64,000 nucleotides of DNA. Origin: an uncultured Lachnospiraceae bacterium (lineage in GTDB: Bacteria; Bacillota; Clostridia; Lachnospirales; Lachnospiraceae). Below the pieces are notes generated by a model. The model saw only the letters and a list, made by a program, of their open reading frames with translations, made no database searches and had not been told where the DNA came from. Positions 45,915-54,380 of this stretch are shown here, one piece after another. Numbering within the stretch: position 1 is the first letter of the stretch; the number at the start of each line of letters is the position of its first letter. The position numbers and the translations under genes are program-made. The stretch lies in assembly GCA_946554445.1 (NCBI GenBank), contig CAMNSD010000019.1, positions 1-64,000 on the forward strand, in the 5' to 3' direction.

Positions 45915-47447
45915 ATGACATCACAAATCTGCATCATTATTTCCATTATGGTCTATCTGGGCCTGATGATCTATATCGGCGTGACTTTTTCCAAGCAAAA
46001 CACGCAGGCTTCCGAATTCTATCTGGGCGGCCGCAAACTGGGACCGCTTGTCACTGCCATGAGCGCGGAGGCTTCCGATATGAGCAGTTATCTGCTGATG
46101 GGACTGCCCGGCCTCGCTTACATATCCGGTATCGCGGATGTGGGTTGGACTGCCATCGGCCTTGCTATCGGCACCTACCTTAATTGGCTTTTCGTCTCCA
46201 GACGGATCCGCCGCTATTCCAGCAAAATAGGCTCCTTTACGATTCCGGACTTTTTTGCCAGAAGATATGGGGATGACAAGCATATCCTGACCTGTATCGC
46301 CGCCATCGTTATCGTGGTCTTTTTCGTGCCCTATACGGCCTCCGGCTTTGCTGCCTGTGGCAAACTCTTCAGCACTTTATTTGGCATGAATTATATGTTG
46401 GCGATGCTGCTGAGCGCGGCTGTCATTGTCTTATATTGCACACTGGGCGGCTTTCTGGCTGTGAGCACCACGGATCTGATCCAGGGCATCACCATGTCTG
46501 TGGCCCTCCTGATCGTCATCGGTTTCGGCGCGGTTACCGTGGGCGGTTTTGATACCGTTATCGCCAACGCCAGCGAACTACCCGGCTACTTGAGCATGGT
46601 ACAGACACATGTAGCGGATACCATGTCCGCAAAACCCTATACGTTCCTTACCATCTGCTCCACCCTCGCCTGGGGACTGGGATATTTCGGTATGCCCCAT
46701 ATTCTCCTGCGTTTCATGGCTATCGAAGATGAGAATAAGCTAAAACTTTCCCGCCGGATTGCCACCGTATGGGTAGTAATCTCCATGGCAGTGGCTGTTT
46801 TTATCGGGATTGTGGGATACAGCCTGTCCAAGATGAACGTAATCCCCATGTTGGAAGGCAGCAATTCTGAGACCGTTATCGTACAGATTGCTTCCACCCT
46901 GAGTATGCATGGCGTTATACCAGCATTGATAGCAGGTGTTATTCTTGCAGGTATCCTGGCAGCTACCATGTCCACCGCTGATTCCCAACTGTTAGCTGCC
47001 GCATCCAGTATCTCCCAGAACCTGGTACAGGATTTTGGTAAGAAAAAACTGGATACTAAGACATCCCTGATCATTGCGCGTATCACCGTTATTATAATCT
47101 CCCTGATTGCCGTCTTTATTGCACAGGATCCCAACAGTTCCATCTTTACCATCGTATCCTTTGCCTGGGCCGGTTTTGGCGCAGCATTTGGTCCCGTGGT
47201 CCTGCTGGCGCTGTTCTGGAAACGCTCTAACAGACAGGGCGCCCTGGCAGGTATGATCACCGGCGGCGTTATGGTGTTTGTCTGGAAATACGGCATTGCT
47301 ACCCTAGGCGGCGCTTTTGCCATCTATGAACTGCTCCCGGCCTTCGTGATCGCATTGATCGTCAATGTTGTGGTCTCTCTTGTCACCCCGGCTCCTTCCA
47401 AGGAGATTGTGGAGACTTTTGAGTCCGTCAACCAGAAAACTATGTAA
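45915..47447 (+). CDS. putP: Sodium:solute symporter, PutP (proline) type
   Basis: 510 residues, about 13 membrane spans of the SSS family. The N-terminal SEFYLGGRKLGPLVTAMSAE and ASDMSSYLLMGLPG carry the Na+-site Asp/Ser region seen in PutP; GFAACGKLF and FGAAFGPVVLLALFWKRSN are also typical. Imports proline with Na+ in the well-known members; the substrate here is an inference. The ATG at 45915 has GAGG 6 nt upstream; earlier in-frame codons lack such a site. Followed by a strong terminator at 47514. Confidence 0.88.
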   Translation: MTSQICIIISIMVYLGLMIYIGVTFSKQNTQASEFYLGGRKLGPLVTAMSAEASDMSSYLLMGLPGLAYISGIADVGWTAIGLAIGTYLNWLFVSRRIRRYSSKIGSFTIPDFFARRYGDDKHILTCIAAIVIVVFFVPYTASGFAACGKLFSTLFGMNYMLAMLLSAAVIVLYCTLGGFLAVSTTDLIQGITMSVALLIVIGFGAVTVGGFDTVIANASELPGYLSMVQTHVADTMSAKPYTFLTICSTLAWGLGYFGMPHILLRFMAIEDENKLKLSRRIATVWVVISMAVAVFIGIVGYSLSKMNVIPMLEGSNSETVIVQIASTLSMHGVIPALIAGVILAGILAATMSTADSQLLAAASSISQNLVQDFGKKKLDTKTSLIIARITVIIISLIAVFIAQDPNSSIFTIVSFAWAGFGAAFGPVVLLALFWKRSNRQGALAGMITGGVMVFVWKYGIATLGGAFAIYELLPAFVIALIVNVVVSLVTPAPSKEIVETFESVNQKTM

Positions 47448-47513
47448 TCTGTAATTTACGGCATTATTTGCCGGCTGATTTGACAGTGATTTGTTTATTT
47501 ACGTAAAAACATA

Positions 47514-47556
47514 AGGGGATTCAGTGATTGATATCAGTCACCGAATCCCCTGTTTT
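47514..47556 (+). terminator. Intrinsic terminator after putP
   Basis: AGGGGATTC (47514-47522) pairs with GAATCCCCT (47543-47551), with an inner GTGA/TCAC stem, followed by GTTTT. The stretch from here to about 47736 is AT-rich and otherwise empty apart from an AT hairpin ATATTTTAT/ATAAAATAT (47605-47613, 47620-47628). Confidence 0.9.
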
Positions 47557-47736
47557 AAGACCACCTACTTCCCCGCAGCCCTTACCATCATAATCAAAAT
47601 CCATATATTTTATTTATATATAAAATATTTTAACATCATTGATTTTCCCGCGTATTCATTGAGATTACAGGTATTTTCATGCTCTTTTCCTCTATATTAT
47701 TCATATTCTTATATAAAACAAATTGTTTAGAAATAA

Positions 47737-47765
47737 TTGACGAAATGGGATTTTTTGTATATAAT
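47737..47765 (+). promoter_or_regulatory. Sigma-A promoter of the ArsR-type regulator
   Basis: -35 TTGACG (47737-47742), 17-bp spacer, -10 TATAAT (47760-47765). Transcription would start near 47772, about 50 nt before the TTG start codon. Confidence 0.85.
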
Positions 47766-47824
47766 TTTAACAGATATACATTATTTTACAAATATATAAA
47801 CTATATAACTGGAGGACATCAAAA

Positions 47825-48757
47825 TTGCTTCACATTACATCATTAAACGACGGATTGGATATTTTTAAGGCACTCGGCTCCGATGTCCGCATCGAAATTC
47901 TTAACATTCTTCTGGACAACAACAGCATGAGCATGAACGAACTGGCTTCCCATCTGAACATCACCAACGGCGCGCTCACAAGCCATATCAAGAAACTGGA
48001 AAGCTGCGGTCTCATCTCTATCTCCAGCGAGTCCGCAGGACACGGCAACCAGAAGATTTGCTCCGTCCATCTGGATAAAATTCTTATTGATCTGGAAAAA
48101 CAGGAAGATATTCTGAATGTATACAGCACTGATATAAAAGTCGGCCATTATTCGGTCTACCGCATCTGTCCCACCTGTGGCCTGGCTTCCGACAAAGCCC
48201 TGATCGGTGAGGTGGATGATGCCCGTTACTTTGATCACCCGGATCGTTACAGCGCTGATATCCTCTGGTTCACCAAAGGGTTTGTGGAGTATAATATCCC
48301 TAATTTTATCCCCAGTTTCCAGAAGATTACGCAGATTACCATCTCTGTGGAATTAAGTTCCGAGGCGCCGGGTGTCAACAATGTATGGCCCTCCGATATT
48401 TCTTTTTACCTGAATGATGTGTGCGTGGGCAACTGGCTTTCTCCCGGAGATTTCGGTGATTCCCGCGGACTGTTCACACCAGACTGGTGGTTCCCCAACT
48501 GGAATCAATACGGACTGCTGAAACTGTTGGTCATCAACAAAAAGGGCACTTTTATCGATGGTCTTCAGATCTCTGATGTGACCATAGACAGCTTTAACTT
48601 AGATTACCGCAGCAGTCTCCGCTTCCGCATGGCCGTGGATGATGACGCGGAACATATCGGCGGTCTCACCATCTTCGGTAAAACCTTCGGTAACTACGGA
48701 CAAGATATCAAGGTAAATATCCACTATGCCCCCATGGAGGACTCCGAGCACCAATAA
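47825..48757 (+). CDS. ArsR-type HTH regulator with large C-terminal sensor domain
   Basis: 310 residues from a TTG start with GGAGG 9 nt upstream. An ArsR-like winged helix occupies about residues 12-90 (FKALGSDVRIEILNILLDN, ELASHLNITNGALTSHIKKL). A Cys pair CPTCG follows at about 115, then a beta-rich domain of about 170 residues rich in Trp and Asp (DWWFPNWNQYG, VNNVWPSDISFYLN), jelly-roll-like as in carbohydrate-binding modules. This suggests a sugar- or glycan-sensing regulator. No sugar operon is directly attached; the nearest candidates are the GH13 genes at 43443 and 54249. Confidence 0.82.
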   Translation: MLHITSLNDGLDIFKALGSDVRIEILNILLDNNSMSMNELASHLNITNGALTSHIKKLESCGLISISSESAGHGNQKICSVHLDKILIDLEKQEDILNVYSTDIKVGHYSVYRICPTCGLASDKALIGEVDDARYFDHPDRYSADILWFTKGFVEYNIPNFIPSFQKITQITISVELSSEAPGVNNVWPSDISFYLNDVCVGNWLSPGDFGDSRGLFTPDWWFPNWNQYGLLKLLVINKKGTFIDGLQISDVTIDSFNLDYRSSLRFRMAVDDDAEHIGGLTIFGKTFGNYGQDIKVNIHYAPMEDSEHQ

Positions 48758-48776
48758 CACCCGATATTTATCTTAT

Positions 48777-48831
48777 CCGAGTCCGCGAAGCGGATCTCGT
48801 AAAGTAAATTTGTGAAGCAAATTTACTTTTA
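48777..48831 (-). repeat. Two-hairpin dispersed repeat, copy B
   Basis: Starts right after the stop of the alarmone synthetase gene (minus strand). First hairpin AAATTTG/CAAATTT with loop CTTCA; second hairpin TCCGC-TTC-GCGGA, enclosed by CGAG/CTCG. Also lies 20 bp past the stop of the convergent regulator gene, so it could terminate from both sides. Confidence 0.85.
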
Positions 48832-49620
48832 TTATTCGCTGATGGCAATGTCAATCCTGCGCAGTTTTTCCAACAGTACTTCCTCTTCTGTTGGTAAATC
48901 TTCCGTGGCTTCAATCTTCTTGCGCACCTGCCACATCTGCTGATCAATGGCCGCTATCTGCTCGGCGCATTCCGTCAGCTGCTCCACAATTCTGCGCTGG
49001 TCTGGCACTTCCTGTTTGTATTTAAGCTGGTGTTCCAGACTTGCCCAGAAATCCATGGCAATCGTGCGAATCTGCACTTCCACTGCCATGTCCCTCGTCT
49101 GATCTGAAAAGAACACCGGCACGCTCACAATCATATGATAACTCCTATAGCCGTTGGGTTTGGGATTCTTGATATAATCTTTCTCCCTGATTACTGTGAT
49201 ATCGTCCTGCTTGGCAAGCGCACGTGCCAACCCATAAATATCATCCACATAAGAACACACTACCCGGATCCCCGCCACATCGTAGAGACTGTTCTCCACA
49301 TTCTCCACCGTGAAAGTCAGCCCCTTACGGTTTAACTTCTCCATAATGCTGGCGCTGCTCTTCAAACGGGAACTGATGGAGGTAATGGGATTTCTCCGAT
49401 AACGCACATTGAACTCCGAATTTAACACATCAAATTTTGTCCGTACTTCCTTGATCGCGCAGCTGTAACGCATACGCATTTCTTTATAATCCACCATCGT
49501 TCCGGCCAGTTTCCTGCGCTGGTCATAGATAGCCCCATCCACTTTCGGTATCATCATCACCTGTGTATCATCAGAATCACTGCTCATCTCATCTAAAGGA
49601 AAAAAGGGATTTCCACTCAT
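48832..49620 (-). CDS. Small alarmone synthetase, RelQ/YjbM type
   Basis: 262 residues with only the (p)ppGpp synthetase domain: SLYDVAGIRVVCSYVDDIY, KPNGYRSYHMIVSVP and EVQIRTIAMDFWASLEHQLK, which together hold the GTP- and ATP-binding residues. No HD hydrolase, TGS or ACT domains, as in the SAS1/RelQ group that acts as a tetramer in the cytosol. Makes alarmone in response to wall or other stress in known members. Monocistronic in appearance, followed by repeat copy B. Confidence 0.92.
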   Translation of the reverse strand: MSGNPFFPLDEMSSDSDDTQVMMIPKVDGAIYDQRRKLAGTMVDYKEMRMRYSCAIKEVRTKFDVLNSEFNVRYRRNPITSISSRLKSSASIMEKLNRKGLTFTVENVENSLYDVAGIRVVCSYVDDIYGLARALAKQDDITVIREKDYIKNPKPNGYRSYHMIVSVPVFFSDQTRDMAVEVQIRTIAMDFWASLEHQLKYKQEVPDQRRIVEQLTECAEQIAAIDQQMWQVRKKIEATEDLPTEEEVLLEKLRRIDIAISE

Positions 49621-49748
49621 CTTATCCTATGTCCTCCATTAATAACGATTGTTTTGTTATTTTTACTACTGCATGTAGCTGACTACTACTATATACTTCT
49701 GATAAGCGGAAAACAAGAAAGGTTTTATTAATTTTGTGTAAAAATTCT

Positions 49749-51284
49749 TTACTGCATCCCCGCTTCCCATTCCTGCCGCGGTACGGATACGACTCGCTTT
49801 TTCCCAAAAAATTCTTTTACTGTCTGGTTCGTCCAGGCATCTGGATTTTCCGTCACTGGCATATGCATGAGCGGTCCCTGCCAATCGTTGATCGAGGGCA
49901 GAATCACCTCATCTACAGTATCATCTGTCAAAAGCTGTGTAAACTGCTCCATCTGGACCTGATAGTCACGGGCCTGCCCTGTCAGGATATACTCCAGGCA
50001 CATATAGTCCGTGGATTCTTTGATATTGCTGCGCCCCAGAACCAACAGCACGAATGCGGCCGCAATGGCTGCTATATATAAATATCGCACGTTATTTATT
50101 TTCTTCTCCCGGCCGGACAATCTGACTGTCATCCAGCCAAGACCATACAGCATACTGCAGAACATCATCAGCACAAAAACCCAGTATATGGTATTGGGCA
50201 CACCGCCCGACACCTCCACGCCGGCAAAGATTCCCGGCCAATACATGGCACAATAAGTCCCGAAAAAATAAAAGATCACAAGCCCCGGCAATGGAAACCG
50301 GAATGTTTCCTGTCCCACTTTTTCCCGCAGTATATCCCAGAGAATCACTGCCAGCACAACCAAAGCCGCTAATGTGATCGGATGTTCCCTCACAGAATAA
50401 ATAACACCCATTATCCCCTGTCTAAAAGCTTCTATCACAGCCCCCAACATACGTCCCAGAGAAATTTCGTAAGTCTCCCCGCCGCGCCTGGCATTCCCCG
50501 GCGCCAACGCACTGATCAACAGTCCAATCATTTCCAGAATAAGGGGAATCCCCATCCACAGGACTTTCCTGCCCTGATTCTCTTCTCCAACGCTGCTCAC
50601 GCCATCCGCTTTTCCGGGGTTTCTATAAAAGAATACGCCAAAGAAGAGAAAGCCCAGACACCCAAAAATAGCCGCCAAATAATTGGTCCCCCCAAGTAAA
50701 GTCAACCATACGGCCGCCCAGACAACGTATTTTTTCCGCCAGGTCTGCACAAACCGCAGGAAACACACCATACCAAACAGGGCAAGCGCAAACGGCACCG
50801 TATAATGCGCCGTCCCATTGTACCAGAAAATAGCCGATTTTTTGTGCGGTGCAAACTGGATTAGCAGGAAGAGAATCATCATATCAATCAACAGAAAATC
50901 CCTGACCGCCATATGCAGAAACCGCACGGTAATCTGATACAGGAAGCAGGATACGCTCCCTATGATCAGCCCCAGCATAATATAAGGAACACTCCAATAC
51001 ATTTCATAGGAAAATGCCTCCGGCTGCAACGTAAACAGAAAAATAGAAAACCACGTTCCCTGCCAGCTGTCGTAATAATTCCGCACCGTCTGCAGGGCTG
51101 CCTGAATCACTTTTAACAGGGAATGAGACTCCATCCATGCTCTGTGCGTCAAAAGGCCATATCCCCAATCATCCCCGGAGGCCCGGTCTATCCCCGCCAG
51201 GTACAGGATAGGAAGCAGACTGAGCAAAAATATCAGCATTGCCAAATATGTCAGATACTTTCTGTATGCTTTGTCAGTTACCAT
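49749..51284 (-). CDS. Polytopic membrane protein, DUF6056/GT-C-like
   Basis: 511 residues, about twelve membrane spans. The first outer loop after span 1 holds SGDDWGYG, an acidic motif at the place where GT-C glycosyltransferases keep their catalytic Asp; QGTWFSIFLFTLQ and IFWYNGTAHYTVPF follow. Ends with an extracellular tail of about 100 residues. The ATG at 51284 has AGGAAAGAT before it and lies 7 nt after the stop of the glycerol-1-phosphate dehydrogenase gene, so the two are almost surely cotranscribed. Could be a lipid-linked glycosyltransferase; unproved. Confidence 0.75.
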   Translation of the reverse strand: MVTDKAYRKYLTYLAMLIFLLSLLPILYLAGIDRASGDDWGYGLLTHRAWMESHSLLKVIQAALQTVRNYYDSWQGTWFSIFLFTLQPEAFSYEMYWSVPYIMLGLIIGSVSCFLYQITVRFLHMAVRDFLLIDMMILFLLIQFAPHKKSAIFWYNGTAHYTVPFALALFGMVCFLRFVQTWRKKYVVWAAVWLTLLGGTNYLAAIFGCLGFLFFGVFFYRNPGKADGVSSVGEENQGRKVLWMGIPLILEMIGLLISALAPGNARRGGETYEISLGRMLGAVIEAFRQGIMGVIYSVREHPITLAALVVLAVILWDILREKVGQETFRFPLPGLVIFYFFGTYCAMYWPGIFAGVEVSGGVPNTIYWVFVLMMFCSMLYGLGWMTVRLSGREKKINNVRYLYIAAIAAAFVLLVLGRSNIKESTDYMCLEYILTGQARDYQVQMEQFTQLLTDDTVDEVILPSINDWQGPLMHMPVTENPDAWTNQTVKEFFGKKRVVSVPRQEWEAGMQ

Positions 51285-51291
51285 ATCTTTC

Positions 51292-52362
51292 CTATCTCCC
51301 ACTTCTCAGCTCTCCATAAATCCGAACAAGGCGTTCTCTGGTAAGTTCCACCTCATTGAGTATCGTATACCGGTCTTTTCTGGTATCTGCCGCCCTCAGC
51401 CAGGCGTCCACAAAAATCTCTTCCGTAATTCCCCAGTTCATAGGATCCATATCCATACCATAAGCCTTCAAGATATGCTCCAAACGTTCCACATCCTGCC
51501 CCTGCAGGCGACAACTCACCAAACTTCCCAACGCCACCGCCATGCCGTGGGAAATCTGTATCTCCTTATAATTCTCCTCCAAAGAATGACAGAAAAGATG
51601 TTCTGAACCGCTGCTGGGCCGGGAATTGCCGGCAATCTCCATGGCTAATCCGCCAAGCACCAGAGATTGTGTTAATATTTTGATAAATTCTTTGCTTTTT
51701 AATGATTTTTCTTCATTGTAACATAAGGAGGTCAGCGCCATATCCGAAATCAGATAGGAAAAGTCGTCCACCCGGTCTTTTCTGTGGACCGCATCCAGTT
51801 TCCAGTCATAGAGCGCCGTATACTTGCTGATGGTATCTCCGATGCCCGACTGCAGCTGTGCCACAGGCGCACCCATGACCACGTTCACATCCACCACGAT
51901 GCCCGTGGGAATCTTACATTTCAAGGTCTTCCTTGCGTCTCCCACCGTGCCAAGCACTGATACCGGTGAGGCCAGACTATCATTACTCAAGGTTGTAGGC
52001 ACACAGATATAGGGAATCTTACCCACAAACCCTGCATATTTCGCCACATCAAGGACCTTGCCGCCGCCCACGCCTATGATAACCTCACAGTCATTCATAC
52101 AAATATATTTTGCCAGTTCCATCGCCTCGTCAAAACTGTTTTCCTCAATCAGATACATCTCACTGTGGGGCAGATCCCGTTTCATCTCTTCCAGATAGTC
52201 CTTCATGATACTGACAAGAGCAGGCTCCGTTGCGATGATCACTTTTTTCTGCTCGATGCCGGGAATACAATCTGCAAGAATCTCATTCAGCCTCTCGCAA
52301 GCGCCTTCCTCTATCACCAAACAATAAGGTAAGTGAAACTGGTTCATCATATTGGTTGTCAT
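51292..52362 (-). CDS. Glycerol-1-phosphate dehydrogenase (AraM type)
   Basis: 356 residues, iron-alcohol-dehydrogenase superfamily. NAD(P) site IIGVGGGKVLDVAK, PTTLSNDSLASPVSVL, and metal ligands in GIGDTISKYTALYDW, SSGSEHLFCHSLE and ISHGMAVALGS. Reduces dihydroxyacetone phosphate to sn-glycerol-1-phosphate, the archaeal-type stereoisomer; B. subtilis AraM does this as a Ni2+ enzyme. AGGAGG lies 9 nt before the ATG. Downstream is the DUF6056-like membrane protein; no PcrB prenyltransferase is in the window, so the fate of G1P is open. Confidence 0.88.
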   Translation of the reverse strand: MTTNMMNQFHLPYCLVIEEGACERLNEILADCIPGIEQKKVIIATEPALVSIMKDYLEEMKRDLPHSEMYLIEENSFDEAMELAKYICMNDCEVIIGVGGGKVLDVAKYAGFVGKIPYICVPTTLSNDSLASPVSVLGTVGDARKTLKCKIPTGIVVDVNVVMGAPVAQLQSGIGDTISKYTALYDWKLDAVHRKDRVDDFSYLISDMALTSLCYNEEKSLKSKEFIKILTQSLVLGGLAMEIAGNSRPSSGSEHLFCHSLEENYKEIQISHGMAVALGSLVSCRLQGQDVERLEHILKAYGMDMDPMNWGITEEIFVDAWLRAADTRKDRYTILNEVELTRERLVRIYGELRSGR

Positions 52363-52430
52363 ATCCGTTTTCCTCCTGAAATTCCGTATCCTTCATTCTT
52401 TTTATCAAATAAGAAAGTTCCCGGTTACAT

Positions 52431-52485
52431 CCGAGGCTGCGAAGCAGTCCTCGTAAAGTTAATTTGCAAAGCAAATTTACTTTTT
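52431..52485 (-). repeat. Two-hairpin dispersed repeat, copy C (best structure)
   Basis: Begins at the stop codon of the GH13_20 gene (minus strand). First hairpin AATTTGC/GCAAATT with loop TTT; second hairpin CTGC-TTC-GCAG enclosed by CGAGG/CCTCG. A T-rich tract is at the start of the element, not its end, so it is not a plain intrinsic terminator. Confidence 0.87.
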
Positions 52486-54249
52486 TTATCTGTTGCATAT
52501 CCGTCGGATCAGAATACCGTTTCGCAGCAAGGTATTGTCTATATAGTGCCTGGAAAATAGAATCTCACCCTCTCTGGCAATCTCAACATCCTCTTCCTCA
52601 CAATTGATGATAACTTCCACATAATTATCCACCCATCCCATCTTATTAAACTCGATCACTCTTGGTCTGTTAATCTTATGCGGAAAATGGAAGTTGCGAT
52701 TTCTCAATAAGGGTTCCTCCATCCGCAGATGAAGCAGGCTTCTGATGATACCAATCCGCTCATCATAAACGCCGCCTTCTATCTCTTCCCAAGGCATACA
52801 GCGGCGGCAATCCGGATCGTAACTGCCCTCCATGGCAATCTCTGTGCCATAATAGATACAGGGTGAACCCGGCATGGTAAAGAGTACCGCCAACTGCTGA
52901 AAATATTCGTCTAAGTTCTTCACATCGCTTCTAAGCCTCTTTGTGTCATGGGAGTCTAACAGGTTAAACAACACATCGTTCGTCTGCTGCATATAGCGTG
53001 TGTAACAGCGGTTGATCGTATACTCAAAATCCTCATTGGTGAGACTTTTGTCAATCCAGAAGTCCTTAATACTCTCTGCCAATGGATAGTTCATAACTGA
53101 GTCAAACTCGTCTCCCCGAAGCCACGGCATCGCGTCATGCCAGATTTCCCCCAGAATATACAAATCCGGCTTGATGGCTTTCAGATGTGTTCTCAACTCC
53201 TTACAAAAAGCATGGGATACCTCATTGGCCACATCCAGACGGATACCATCCACATCATAATTCCTCACCCAGTTCTCACAGACACCGATTAAATATTCCC
53301 GTACCTTAGGATTGTTGGTATTCAATTTCGGCATATTGTCATAGAAGGCAAAGGTATAATACTGTTTGGCATGGGCGCAGCCCCCGTCTTCTTTAAAGGG
53401 CCATTCCTTCACCATGAACCAGTCCCAGTACTCTGACTGCGGGCCTTTCTCCTTCACATCCATCCAGGGCGCAAACAGTCTGCCCGAATGATTGAACACC
53501 CCGTCCAACATCACTCGGATTCCCCTGGCATGGGCTTCCCTGACCAGGTTTTTCATGGTCTCTTCCGTACCGAAATGGGGATCAATCTTCGTATAATCCT
53601 TCGTATCGTATTTGTGAGAGGAGGGCGCCTCATTAATTGGTGTCAGATAAAGCCCCGACACACCCAGGTTCCTGATATAGTCCAGTTTCTGAATAATCCC
53701 CTGCAGATCCCCGCCAAAAAACTCCTGATTGGTCACAGATCCCTTTACCCGCCAAGGCAGTACTCCCTCCGGATCGTTAGCGGAATCTCCATTACAAAAG
53801 CGCTCCGGGAAAATCTGATACCAGATGGTATCGTTCACCCAGGCAGGCGTTACCGGAATATCCGCCGGATTCATCCATGGAAAAATAAAACACTGTCTGC
53901 TTCTGCCCGCCAGCTGCATCTGGGATTCGGACACAAAACCATCCTCAAAATAAAACCATCTCTCGTCCTCTGTCTGCAGTTCAAAATAGTATTTTAGTCT
54001 TTTATAAGCCGGTTGTATGGTAGTCGTCCACCAGAGTTGGTCTTTCAGCCTCTTTTTGAAAGGAATATTGAGCGCCTCGCCGTCCCAACTCTCTCCGCCG
54101 CCTAAAATACCGGACTTAAAAGGATCCCCATGGATCAGATTTACATACTTAACATCATACCCTGTCTTGATGTTGATGACAAGCTGTTCTTCATCCAGCG
54201 GATAACAATAATTGTCATTAGCCCTGTGATATACCGCATTAAAATCCAT
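52486..54249 (-). CDS. GH13_20 neopullulanase / maltogenic alpha-amylase-like enzyme
   Basis: 587 residues. An N-terminal beta domain (about 1-125) as in cyclomaltodextrinases, then the barrel with DGVFNHSG (I), GIRLDVANEVSH (II), LGEIWHDAMPWL (III) and LDSHDTKRL (IV). No signal peptide, so it degrades imported maltodextrins or cyclodextrins. AAGGAGG lies 7 nt before the ATG. The promoter and a cre-like operator lie directly upstream, suggesting catabolite control. Confidence 0.93.
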   Translation of the reverse strand: MDFNAVYHRANDNYCYPLDEEQLVINIKTGYDVKYVNLIHGDPFKSGILGGGESWDGEALNIPFKKRLKDQLWWTTTIQPAYKRLKYYFELQTEDERWFYFEDGFVSESQMQLAGRSRQCFIFPWMNPADIPVTPAWVNDTIWYQIFPERFCNGDSANDPEGVLPWRVKGSVTNQEFFGGDLQGIIQKLDYIRNLGVSGLYLTPINEAPSSHKYDTKDYTKIDPHFGTEETMKNLVREAHARGIRVMLDGVFNHSGRLFAPWMDVKEKGPQSEYWDWFMVKEWPFKEDGGCAHAKQYYTFAFYDNMPKLNTNNPKVREYLIGVCENWVRNYDVDGIRLDVANEVSHAFCKELRTHLKAIKPDLYILGEIWHDAMPWLRGDEFDSVMNYPLAESIKDFWIDKSLTNEDFEYTINRCYTRYMQQTNDVLFNLLDSHDTKRLRSDVKNLDEYFQQLAVLFTMPGSPCIYYGTEIAMEGSYDPDCRRCMPWEEIEGGVYDERIGIIRSLLHLRMEEPLLRNRNFHFPHKINRPRVIEFNKMGWVDNYVEVIINCEEEDVEIAREGEILFSRHYIDNTLLRNGILIRRICNR

Positions 54250-54272
54250 AAGACACCTCCTTGGTCTGTTAA

Positions 54273-54284
54273 GAAAACGTTTTC
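54273..54284. promoter_or_regulatory. cre-like 12-bp palindrome GAAAACGTTTTC
   Basis: A perfect palindrome matching the core of CcpA/LacI-family operators. It lies downstream of the -10 box and 24 bp before the start codon of the GH13_20 gene, where a bound repressor would block early elongation. Confidence 0.75.
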
Positions 54285-54294
54285 CATATGTTTC

Positions 54295-54323
54295 ATCATA
54301 CTACGCCTTCTTGGGAAATGCAA
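54295..54323 (-). promoter_or_regulatory. Promoter of the GH13_20 gene
   Basis: Minus strand: -35 TTGCAT (54318-54323), 17-bp spacer, -10 TATGAT (54295-54300). The cre-like site begins about 11 bp after the -10. Confidence 0.6.
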
Positions 54324-54380
54324 GTCTCTTCTTTATAATAGAAAAATAATAAAAAAGAAATGCACTCCCTAAAAACAAAC

